Assembly (NCBI GenBank): GCA_020073085.1
Contig: JAIQFV010000017.1
Span: forward strand, 1 to 64,000
DNA: 64,000 nt
Origin: Terriglobia bacterium
GTDB taxonomy: Bacteria > Acidobacteriota > Terriglobia > JAIQFV01
Direction: 5' to 3'
Made by a program: the position numbers and the translations under genes. Below, piece by piece: positions 16,157 through 24,299 of this stretch (its first letter is position 1; the number at the start of each line of letters is the position of its first letter). The notes under the pieces are model-generated. The model was not told the DNA's origin and did no database searches. It saw only the letters and a program-made list of their open reading frames with translations.

Positions 16157-16349
16157 GCAATAAGACCCCTTGCCCCCCTCCTGCAGCACGCCGTGACCTT
16201 CGCGAGCCCGACAATCCATTCCAATACATTAAGCCTCCTCATCGGAGCAGAATCCTGAGCAGTTCGAGAGAACTGGATTGAACATTCAGGAGCGAGTGCG
16301 CCGGTGCTGCGAATGGGTATCGAAGCATGATCCGGCCGGAGGCGCGGGG

Positions 16350-18623
16350 ATGACCCTCAATTTGAAACAAATTTCACAAATACTTCAAAGCTCCAAAGAC
16401 CGTGGCGAAATCGCTCTCCTGGAAACCGAAGGCATGGCGATCCTGGAAGCCATGGGAATCGAGGTGCCGTTCCACCTCTTCGTGAAGGATACCCTGGAGG
16501 TGGCGAAGGCTGATCTCTCCCTGTTCACCGGGAACAGGATCGTGATCAAAGTGATCTCGCCGCTGATCCTGCATAAGAGCGACGTCGGGGGAATCGCCAT
16601 TGTTCCCAACCAACTGGATGCCATTGTCCTCACGGTAGGTGCCATGGAGAGAAAGTTCCGCGGGGAAGCCCTCGTGGGATTCACTCTGAACCAATTTGTC
16701 CCCTACGATTCCTTGCTGGGGAATGAGCTCTTGTTGGGAGCCCGATGGACGGACGATTTCGGGCCGGTCATTACCTTCGGGCCGGGCGGAATCTATGCGG
16801 AATTTCTTGCGAATCATTTTAAGCCAGGATCCGATGTTTCGATTCATTCACCGGGGATAACGGCACAAGACGACCTTGCCCTGGTTCTCCAGCAACCTGC
16901 TGTGACGCAATTGATTACCGGAAGCTTGAGGGGCCAGCGGCCCCGTGTCAAGTTGGACCAAGTCACGGACGTGGTGCGGAGATTTGGAGAACTGGCGGCC
17001 ACCTTCATGCCCGAATTGATTTCCGAGTGTGAAATCAATCCGCTCGTGATCACACCCCGGGGATTGATGGCATTGGATATCCTGATCAAATTGGGGAGGG
17101 AGCCTGAGGAGAAGACGGTCGACCGACCCATCCGCAAGCTCAAAAATCTTTTACAGCCCCGGTCGGCGGCGATCATCGGCGTCTCCGAGAAGCTCAATCC
17201 CGGCCACATCATTCTCAACAACCTGATTCGCGAGGGTTTTGACAAAGAGCAAATTGCCGTCATTAAGCCCGGCGTTCAAACCATCGAAGGATGCCGGTGT
17301 TATGCGGACGTCGCCTCGATGCCGCAGACCGTGGATGTCTTTATCCTGAGCATTGAGGCGGCCCAAGCGCCTGCCGTGATCACCGAGATCATCAAGAGAA
17401 AAAGGGCGGAGAGCATCATCCTTATTCCCGGCGGGCTGGAGGAAAAGCACGGAACCGTGGCGATTGTTTCGCGCATGCAGGAAGCCCTGAAGGAGGCCCG
17501 GAGCAGTGACTGGGGAGGACCGGTCATCAACGGCGGAAACTGCCTGGGCATTACCTCGCGTCCGGGGCGGTACGACACGATGTTCATCCCGGAATATAAG
17601 CTCCCTGTGTCGAAAGGCCCGGTCTCACCCGTGGCGATCCTGTCTCAGAGCGGCGCATTTGCGGTGGCCGAGGCCAGCAAGCTCCAGGACATCAATCCCA
17701 AGTATTCCATCACGGTCGGCAATCAGATGGACCTGACGTTGGGCGATTACCTGACCTACTTGAAGGACGATCCCGAGATTGAAATCTTCGCGGTCTATGT
17801 TGAAGGTTTTCGACCATTGGACGGATTGAGGTTCCTCCGGGCCGCCGCGGAAATCACGGCCAGCGGAAGAACGATCATTTTTTACCGGGCAGGGCGGACC
17901 ACGGCGGGCGCTCATGCCGCGGCAAGCCATACGGCCTCGATCGCGGGTGACTACGCCGTGACCCGCCAGTTGGCGGAGTGCGGGGGAGTGATTGTCGCCG
18001 AAACCATTTCGGACTTCGAGGACCTGACGAGGTTGTTCGGCTATTTCAGGAAAAAGGAAGTGAAAGGCTGGCGGCTGGGAGCCCTCTCCAATGCGGGGTT
18101 CGAATGTGTGGCGATAGCCGACAATTTAGGGAATTTCCGGCTGGCCTCTTTCGAAGCCGCCACGGTGGTTCGACTCCAGGAGATTTTCAAGGAAGCACGA
18201 ATTGATCAGGTGGTCGACCTTCACAATCCCATTGACCTGACTCCCATGACGGGGGATCTCGCCTACGAACGGGCCATCCGGACGGTCATGGAGGATGCCC
18301 ACGTGGATGCCGGAATTATGGGCTGCGTGCCTCTGACCGCGGCCCTCAATACCCTGCCATCGGGCCCCGGGCATCGCGAGGATTTACTTCGCGAGGACTC
18401 GATTGTCATGCGGATGGTTCGGCTCAATGAGGAGCTTTCCAAACCGTGGCTCGTGGTGATTGACAGCGGCCCGCTCTACGATCCCATGGCACAGTTGCTC
18501 GTAGAGCAAGGCATTCCGACGTTTCGAACCGCCGACCGGGCACTGAGCTTGTTCAACATAGTTTGTCGGGAAAAAATGAGGACTGTGGCCAGGCGGCATG
18601 CGCCGCTCGCAGCGGTCAAATAG
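16350..18623 (+). CDS. ADP-forming acyl-CoA (acetate-CoA type) synthetase, fused subunits
   Basis: The protein of about 757 residues interconverts acyl-CoA, ADP and phosphate with acid, ATP and CoA. The ATP-grasp (beta-type) part comes first (VIKVISPLILHKSDVGGI), followed by the CoA-binding domain (SAAIIGVSEKLNPGHIILNNL) and the two ligase domains. AASHTASIAGD contains the His phosphorylated during catalysis. GGAGG seven bases before the ATG at 16350 favours this start over 16278. It stands alone after a probable regulated promoter. Acetate versus branched or aryl acids cannot be told from sequence. Confidence 0.88.
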   Translation: MTLNLKQISQILQSSKDRGEIALLETEGMAILEAMGIEVPFHLFVKDTLEVAKADLSLFTGNRIVIKVISPLILHKSDVGGIAIVPNQLDAIVLTVGAMERKFRGEALVGFTLNQFVPYDSLLGNELLLGARWTDDFGPVITFGPGGIYAEFLANHFKPGSDVSIHSPGITAQDDLALVLQQPAVTQLITGSLRGQRPRVKLDQVTDVVRRFGELAATFMPELISECEINPLVITPRGLMALDILIKLGREPEEKTVDRPIRKLKNLLQPRSAAIIGVSEKLNPGHIILNNLIREGFDKEQIAVIKPGVQTIEGCRCYADVASMPQTVDVFILSIEAAQAPAVITEIIKRKRAESIILIPGGLEEKHGTVAIVSRMQEALKEARSSDWGGPVINGGNCLGITSRPGRYDTMFIPEYKLPVSKGPVSPVAILSQSGAFAVAEASKLQDINPKYSITVGNQMDLTLGDYLTYLKDDPEIEIFAVYVEGFRPLDGLRFLRAAAEITASGRTIIFYRAGRTTAGAHAAASHTASIAGDYAVTRQLAECGGVIVAETISDFEDLTRLFGYFRKKEVKGWRLGALSNAGFECVAIADNLGNFRLASFEAATVVRLQEIFKEARIDQVVDLHNPIDLTPMTGDLAYERAIRTVMEDAHVDAGIMGCVPLTAALNTLPSGPGHREDLLREDSIVMRMVRLNEELSKPWLVVIDSGPLYDPMAQLLVEQGIPTFRTADRALSLFNIVCREKMRTVARRHAPLAAVK

Positions 18624-18988
18624 GGAAGCCAGGCCGCCCCTATCGGCTGATTCATGGTTTTCGAGGGCATGCGCCCCAGAGGTGTCCCGGGGTGAAGAAT
18701 GAAATTTGAGGCTTGACGGCAACGCTTTGCGGTAGAATAAGGATCGCAAGCCTGAGGGTTGATTTCATGGATATTTCATGTCCCCCGGGGGAGGCTGCAG
18801 GGCACCTTTAGCCATCGAGAGGTGTTTCATTCCGGGGAAACAGTCCCCACGGTTGTTCCGGCCCTCACACGGTTCCTAGAAGAGCCGGTGACCTGATCTT
18901 CCCAACAAACCCGAATTTCATTTTCTCATCGAGTGGAAACTCCTCAAACGGGTTCATCATGGAGGCGCTCCATCAAGGAGGTTCGAGC
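18624..18988. other. Intergenic region before the di-haem peroxidase
   Basis: It holds GC-rich hairpin potential around 18790-18830 (CACCT...AGGTG) and a TTGACG hexamer near 18714 without a well-spaced -10. No gene, tRNA or known riboswitch core was recognised. Confidence 0.4.
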
Positions 18989-20080
18989 ATGAAGAAATTC
19001 ATCTTACTTGTAGTAGTCATTTTGTTTTTCATTGCGTTCGCAGGCATATCAGGCAATGAAAGTGTGGGGCCGTTGCTCTTAGTCGCCCAGCACAAATCCG
19101 CCAATTTTTCCGGCGTCGAAATTAACCCCGAAGACCTGAAGCTGTTTCAACCCTTGCCTGAAGTAATCATCTCTTCGAAGAACCCTCTCAGCGAGGAAAA
19201 GATAGCGCTGGGGCGAATGCTGTATTTTGACAAACGGTTATCCCGGGGCAAGGATATCTCCTGCAATGACTGTCACCAACTGGATAAGTATGGAGTGGAT
19301 AACGAATCGCGGTCGAAGGGATTCAAGGGGCAGTTGGGAGGACGCAATTCCCCGACCGTCTACAATGCCGCCGCTCACGTCGCCCAATTTTGGGATGGGC
19401 GCGCGCCTGACGTCGAAGAACAGGCCAAGGGGCCGGTGTTGAATCCGGTAGAAATGGCGATGCCCGATGACAAGGCCGTTGTGGTAGTTCTCAAATCCAT
19501 TCCGGGATATATGGCCGCCTTCATGAAAGCCTTTCCTGAAGACAAGGACCCTATGACGTATGACAACGTGGGAAAGGCCATCGGCGCCTTTGAACGAAAG
19601 CTGGTGACCGCCTCCCGCTGGGATGATTTTCTCAAGGGGGACAAGGCTGCCTTGACCAATGCGGAAAAGATCGGATTCAACAAGTTCATGGAGGCCGGTT
19701 GTCAGAAGTGCCACTCCGGCTCTCTCGTCGGTGCGGGCATCTTTGCGAAGCTGGGAACGATGAAAGAGTGGCCTGATAAATCCGATCCGGGACGCTATCA
19801 GGTGACCCGGAACAACTCGGACAGGATGCGGTTTAAGGTGTCTTCGCTGCGCAATGTCGAGAAGACGGCCCCTTACTATCACGATGGTTCCGTCGCAACT
19901 CTGGACAAGGCAGTGGACCTGATGGCGGAGTTTCAGTTGGGCAAATCATTGAGCCATGATGACGTCAGGTTCATCAGCGCGTGGCTCAAGACGCTGACCG
20001 GCAGGATTCCCGTCGATTACGTGAAACCTCCCGAGCTGCCGCCGGACGAAACCCGCAATTCTCCCGTGGGGGCCTATTGA
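18989..20080 (+). CDS. Di-haem cytochrome c peroxidase (MauG/CcpA family)
   Basis: The 363-residue periplasmic protein has a signal peptide (MKKFILLVVVILFFIAFAG) and two haem c sites, CNDCH in the N-terminal domain and CQKCH in the C-terminal domain. LGRMLYFDKRLS, NSPTVYNAA and FWDGRAPDVEEQAKGPVLNP are hallmarks of bacterial di-haem peroxidases, which reduce hydrogen peroxide with electrons from a small cytochrome or copper protein. AAGGAGG fixes the start at 18989. A strong terminator follows. Confidence 0.93.
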   Translation: MKKFILLVVVILFFIAFAGISGNESVGPLLLVAQHKSANFSGVEINPEDLKLFQPLPEVIISSKNPLSEEKIALGRMLYFDKRLSRGKDISCNDCHQLDKYGVDNESRSKGFKGQLGGRNSPTVYNAAAHVAQFWDGRAPDVEEQAKGPVLNPVEMAMPDDKAVVVVLKSIPGYMAAFMKAFPEDKDPMTYDNVGKAIGAFERKLVTASRWDDFLKGDKAALTNAEKIGFNKFMEAGCQKCHSGSLVGAGIFAKLGTMKEWPDKSDPGRYQVTRNNSDRMRFKVSSLRNVEKTAPYYHDGSVATLDKAVDLMAEFQLGKSLSHDDVRFISAWLKTLTGRIPVDYVKPPELPPDETRNSPVGAY

Positions 20081-20109
20081 GCCTGGGTTCATGAACTGTC
20101 ATTGTGGGC

Positions 20110-20139
20110 AATCCGCCCGGATCGAGGGGCGGATTTTTG
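20110..20139 (+). terminator. Rho-independent terminator after the di-haem peroxidase
   Basis: AATCCGCCC (20110-20118) pairs perfectly with GGGCGGATT (20127-20135) across an 8-base loop, and the stem is followed by TTTTG. Confidence 0.85.
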
Positions 20140-20217
20140 TTTCAGCGTGTTGGGGAGAATTAGGGTCAATGGACGGTGATTCAAGGATCCCCCGAGTCCC
20201 TGCAGGAGTGTCTTTCA

Positions 20218-20865
20218 ATGGAGCTTGAAGAAATTTCCGGGAGCCTGGTCCGCGGCGACTCCGGCGCGGTAGAGAGCTTGACCCGGCGGGCTCTGGAAGA
20301 AGGATTTTCACCCCGGGTCATCCTGGAGGAGGGTTTGATTGCCGGGATGAATGTTGTCGGGATGAAATTCAGGAACAACGAGATTTTTTTCCCCGAAGTC
20401 CTTGTCTCAGCCCGCGCCATGAAAGCCGGGATGGCTCCCCTGGAACCCATTCTGAAAGCGTGTGGAATTGAACCCGTTGGAAAATGTGTTTTGGGAACGG
20501 TCAAAGGGGACATCCACGACATTGGCAAGAACCTGGTTGGCATCATGTGCAAAGGGGCCGGGTTCGACGTCATCGACCTCGGGGTGAATGTCACGCTTGA
20601 CAAGTTCATCGCCGCGATACGCGCGCATCGGCCGGACATCCTGGGCATGTCTGCGCTGCTGACCACCACCATGGTTCAAATGAAGATCAACATCGAAGGC
20701 CTCCGGGCCGCCGGTCTTCTGGAGGGTATGAAGGTCATGGTGGGCGGAGCCCCGGTGACCCTGAGATTTGCGAATGAGATTGGGGCCCACGCCTATGGGA
20801 AAGATGCCGCTGAGGCGGCCGGAAAGGCCGCCGATCTGATGAAGAAATTGAAGACCGCCCCCTGA
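20218..20865 (+). CDS. Corrinoid (B12-binding) methyltransferase protein
   Basis: The 215-residue cytosolic carrier has an N-terminal helical cap (to about residue 85) and a cobalamin-binding domain. GDIHDIGKNLV contains the DxHxxG motif whose His coordinates cobalt, and MSALLTTTMVQMK and VMVGGAPVT supply the rest of the B12 fold. It is of the MtbC/MtaC/MtgC kind and holds the methyl group between enzymes. AGGAG eight bases before the ATG at 20218 sets the start. The next two genes encode possible methyl donors and acceptors. Confidence 0.92.
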   Translation: MELEEISGSLVRGDSGAVESLTRRALEEGFSPRVILEEGLIAGMNVVGMKFRNNEIFFPEVLVSARAMKAGMAPLEPILKACGIEPVGKCVLGTVKGDIHDIGKNLVGIMCKGAGFDVIDLGVNVTLDKFIAAIRAHRPDILGMSALLTTTMVQMKINIEGLRAAGLLEGMKVMVGGAPVTLRFANEIGAHAYGKDAAEAAGKAADLMKKLKTAP

Positions 20866-20949
20866 GGGAGTGACTATGAGTATCCCGGGAGCAGAGCGGT
20901 TCGGTATGCCTTCAGGCCCCGGCTTTCATCCGGGTAAAGGAGAGCGGAT

Positions 20950-22128
20950 TTGAACAGCAAGGAGCGAGTCGCAGCGGCGATGCGTCACGAATTACCGGAC
21001 CGAGTCCCGGTGATGTGCCAGTTGACGCTGGGCCACTATTTCCTCCACTGTGGTCTCCCGGAGATTGAGGTCTGGCATTCTACGGAGGCATTCGGAGAAG
21101 CTTTGATCACCATGCAGCGCCGGTACCATTTCGACGGCATTCTGGTCAATCTTCCCGGGCGCGATCCCCATTGGAGCTCCTACATCCGCCGCGTTGAAGA
21201 GTGCGCCGGAGAAAAGAAAATCCATTGGGCGAACGGATGTACGACGGTGTGCCCCCGCGACGACAACCCCCATGTTTATCGCGAGGATGGGGCCCAGTAC
21301 TCTGTTCCCTTTGAAACAATCGAACCGGAGAAACTTTTCTATATCGAACCGCACGCAATGAACGGAATTACCTATCCCTCCTATTGGGGATTTCTCGACG
21401 AACCCGCCCGGGAGGAGGATTTTTTTCCACCCTGGCAGTTTGACACCATCGAATACATCCTGCAGCGTACGGGAGAGGAAGTTTCAATCCACAGCGAGAT
21501 TTTTTCCCCATTCACCCAGTTCCTGGAATTGTTGAATTACACTCACGGCCTGATGGCCCTCGTGGATGATCCCGGGAAGGTCAAGGCTTGTCTGGAAGCG
21601 CTCACGCGGGGGACCATCGCCCTGGGGCGCGGGCAAGCGGCACGAGGGGTCGATGCTGTTTTGATATCGTCCGCTTTTGCAGGGGCCGGCTTCATCTCCC
21701 CCGATCATTATCGCGAATTTGTCCTGCCCTACGAGAAGAAAGTGATTGAAGGAATTCGTTCAGAGTTTGACGTGCCGGTCTACACGCACACCTGCGGACA
21801 GATCGGGGATCGACTGGAACTCATCCAGGCGACTGGCACCCTGGGCATTGACACCCTGGATCCGCCGCCTCTGGGCAATGTCGAACTGGCTGACGCCAAG
21901 GAGCGGATCGGCAGCCAACTTTTCATCAAGGGGAATCTGGATCCGGTCAACGTGGTGCTGAACGGCACACCTGAGACGGTTCTGGATGAGGCCAAGCACT
22001 GCCTCGAGGTGGCAGCTTCAGGCGGTGGTTACATTCTGAGCTCTGCTTGCTCCATCGCCCCGCATTCCCCGCCGGACAATATCCTGAAGCTGCATGAAGC
22101 AGTGGAGCGGTTCGGAAGGTACGATTGA
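20950..22128 (+). CDS. UroD-family methyltransferase (MtaA/CmuA-like)
   Basis: The 392-residue protein belongs to the uroporphyrinogen decarboxylase superfamily. VYTHTCGQIGDR and the later SSACSIAPHSPPDN provide the His-x-Cys and Cys zinc ligands seen in methyltransferases such as MtaA, MtbA and CmuA, so a methyl transfer to or from the adjacent corrinoid protein is more likely than haem synthesis. The start is TTG at 20950, with AAAGGAGA upstream. It sits 84 bp after the corrinoid gene and 9 bp before the homocysteine methyltransferase. Confidence 0.85.
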   Translation: MNSKERVAAAMRHELPDRVPVMCQLTLGHYFLHCGLPEIEVWHSTEAFGEALITMQRRYHFDGILVNLPGRDPHWSSYIRRVEECAGEKKIHWANGCTTVCPRDDNPHVYREDGAQYSVPFETIEPEKLFYIEPHAMNGITYPSYWGFLDEPAREEDFFPPWQFDTIEYILQRTGEEVSIHSEIFSPFTQFLELLNYTHGLMALVDDPGKVKACLEALTRGTIALGRGQAARGVDAVLISSAFAGAGFISPDHYREFVLPYEKKVIEGIRSEFDVPVYTHTCGQIGDRLELIQATGTLGIDTLDPPPLGNVELADAKERIGSQLFIKGNLDPVNVVLNGTPETVLDEAKHCLEVAASGGGYILSSACSIAPHSPPDNILKLHEAVERFGRYD

Positions 22129-22137
22129 TTTGTTTCC

Positions 22138-23082
22138 ATGCTCGACACAGATTATGTGGACAAGCCGCTCATGAAAACTGACATCCTGGAATCACTTCAG
22201 ACTCAAATTCTACTTTCCGACGGCTCCATCGGCACGGAGTTGCAGAAGATGGGACTCGAACCGGGTGCCCTCGGAGAGTTATGGAACGTTGACCATCCTG
22301 AGAGGATCCAATCCCTCCACCGGGCTTATCTCGAAGCGGGCTCCCGCCTTCTGACCACCAACAGTTTCCGCGGAAATCGCCTGGCCTTGTCTCAATATGG
22401 TTTGGAGGCGCGGATCGACGAGCTCAATCGAGCGGCAGCCACCCTTGCCCGGGAAGCGGCCGCCGGCAGGGCTTGGGTCATGGGCAGCCTTGGGCCGTTC
22501 GGAGGTTTTCTCGAACCGCTCGGAGACACTCGCGCCGAGGAGGTCTTCGATGTATTCAGGGAGCAGGCCCGAGCCTTGCTCGGGGGGGGATCGGACCTCA
22601 TTCTCATTGAGACCATGAGCTCGGCAGAAGAAATGGACCTGGCCATTCGCGCGGCCCGGGAAGCCGGGGCCGCAGTCGTTTTCGCGACGATGACATTCGC
22701 CAAGGTCCGGGATGGCTTTCGCACAATGATGGGGGTCTCCCCTCAACAGGCAGCGGAGGTGATGGACCATGCGGGCGCGGATGTGATTGGCTGTAACTGT
22801 GGGACGGCGCTCGAAATGGAAGATCATGAGCAGATTGTGCGCGCCTTGAGTGGCTTCACGTCGAAGCCAATCATTGTGCAGCCCAATGCGGGTCAGCCCG
22901 AGTTAGTGGGGACGGAGATTGTTTATCGACGGACTCCCGAAGGCATGGCCGTCAAAGTACCGGCTCTTATTCGAGCGGGCGCCAGGGTCGTGGGAGGATG
23001 CTGCGGGACCACGCCGGAACATATTCGATTATTCGATGAAGAGTTGAAGAAGTTGGGGGACAGCAGCACCGTTGGCCGGTAG
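22138..23082 (+). CDS. Homocysteine S-methyltransferase family protein
   Basis: The 314-residue protein is like the N-terminal barrel of MetH. LLSDGSIGTELQ opens the domain, TTNSFRGNRL follows, and the zinc ligands are in IGCNCGTALEM and VVGGCCGTTPEHI. It would move a methyl group onto homocysteine or a related thiol. An internal ATG at 22171 is an alternative start; neither start has a strong ribosome site. Clustering with a corrinoid protein and a UroD-type enzyme suggests that methyl groups pass through the corrinoid to methionine. Confidence 0.88.
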   Translation: MLDTDYVDKPLMKTDILESLQTQILLSDGSIGTELQKMGLEPGALGELWNVDHPERIQSLHRAYLEAGSRLLTTNSFRGNRLALSQYGLEARIDELNRAAATLAREAAAGRAWVMGSLGPFGGFLEPLGDTRAEEVFDVFREQARALLGGGSDLILIETMSSAEEMDLAIRAAREAGAAVVFATMTFAKVRDGFRTMMGVSPQQAAEVMDHAGADVIGCNCGTALEMEDHEQIVRALSGFTSKPIIVQPNAGQPELVGTEIVYRRTPEGMAVKVPALIRAGARVVGGCCGTTPEHIRLFDEELKKLGDSSTVGR

Positions 23083-23151
23083 CGGATTGGCCCCGGGCGT
23101 TAACACGAGGGCGCCAAATTCCTTTTCCTCGTTCTGCCACCCGCAGGCTGT

Positions 23152-24288
23152 CTAGTTCACCTCGACTGCTTTAACGAGCTCCTGACGCCCCCCGTGCATT
23201 GCGACGATGAAGAGCGAGCGCCGGGCGTCGTGGTCGGCGGCAAGCCGATAGGTCCCCGTGACGCCCTTCATCAGTTTGTGCTCCCGGATGATGCGATCCA
23301 AATAGGATTTCACGCCCTCGCGACTGTACCCGCCGAATTGAATGGCATCCCGAATCAGGTAGACCGCGTCGAAGGCAAAGGCATGCCCGTAATCCGGATC
23401 CTCGTGGGCGAATTCCTGCAAATCGTGGATGAATTTCATGGTCTGCTTATCTTCGGGGCGAGGGTAGAAAAACTCGGACATGCGGACCCCTTCAATCTCC
23501 GGGGGGGGCTCCTTGAGGGATGCGAGCGTGCTGAGCGCATCTCCTCCCAGGATCTCGGCTGGGATTTGTACCTCATGAATCTGACGGATGGTGTAAAGGG
23601 CAGCTTCCGCCCTTTGAAAGAGAACGAAGAGCTCCGGACCGTGATTCTTGAGTTGGAACAGCACGGATCGAATGAGCTCTTTGTCATCGGCTTGCAAGAC
23701 ATTTCGATGAGGAATACTCGAAACGATCTCGCCACCCAGTTCACGGACCCGCTTTTCAAAAAGCTGAGCAATGCCTCTTCCATAATCATCGCTCACATAG
23801 AAGACCACGATCCGCTTTTTCCCCCAGTCTTTGACGGCGTACTCCGCCAGGGCGGGGGCTTGTGCCGTGTCGGACAGACAGAGGCGGTATGTCCAGGATC
23901 CGACGTTCGTGATCGCCGGGTTCGACGCGATGGTCACAATCTGCGGGATTCCCTGGTGATTGTAGAAGGCGGCGGAGGAGAGAGTGGCCGCGCTGTCGCT
24001 GTGACCGATGACCGCGACGAGATCCTTGGTATCTGCAAAGATTTTTCCCAGGCGTAAGACACTCTGTGCGTCATAGGGACTGAGCGTTTTCCCTTTTTCG
24101 CCGACGAGCACAAGCGGGACGCCATTGATTCCTCCGGCGGCGTTAATCTGTTTCACGGCAAGCTCGAGGGCCGGATACTGTGTGTTGTTGACGACCGCAC
24201 CGACCACCACCTGTCGGGGTCGGGAGGGACAGGAGACCGAACCTGCCGTCAGCGCCACCAGAAAGAAAACAATCAAGAATCGCTTCAT
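23152..24288 (-). CDS. LivJ-like periplasmic ligand-binding lipoprotein
   Basis: The 378-residue protein has a short signal ending in GSVSC (lipobox-like, C20) and the branched-chain amino-acid binding-protein fold: VVVGAVVNNTQYPALELAVKQINAAGGI, VAVIGHSDSAATLSSAAFYN, and KRIVVFYVSDDYGRG. No ABC permease or ATPase lies nearby. The start at 24288 is 12 bp after the stop of the sensor-kinase gene, so the two are one operon. It may present ligands to that kinase rather than feed a transporter. Confidence 0.85.
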   Translation of the reverse strand: MKRFLIVFFLVALTAGSVSCPSRPRQVVVGAVVNNTQYPALELAVKQINAAGGINGVPLVLVGEKGKTLSPYDAQSVLRLGKIFADTKDLVAVIGHSDSAATLSSAAFYNHQGIPQIVTIASNPAITNVGSWTYRLCLSDTAQAPALAEYAVKDWGKKRIVVFYVSDDYGRGIAQLFEKRVRELGGEIVSSIPHRNVLQADDKELIRSVLFQLKNHGPELFVLFQRAEAALYTIRQIHEVQIPAEILGGDALSTLASLKEPPPEIEGVRMSEFFYPRPEDKQTMKFIHDLQEFAHEDPDYGHAFAFDAVYLIRDAIQFGGYSREGVKSYLDRIIREHKLMKGVTGTYRLAADHDARRSLFIVAMHGGRQELVKAVEVN

Positions 24289-24299
24289 AGGAATTGCCT

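Noticed and set aside
20081-20217. Cobalamin riboswitch before the corrinoid operon
   Set aside because: The gap is short, is partly occupied by the upstream gene's terminator, and lacks the B12-box.
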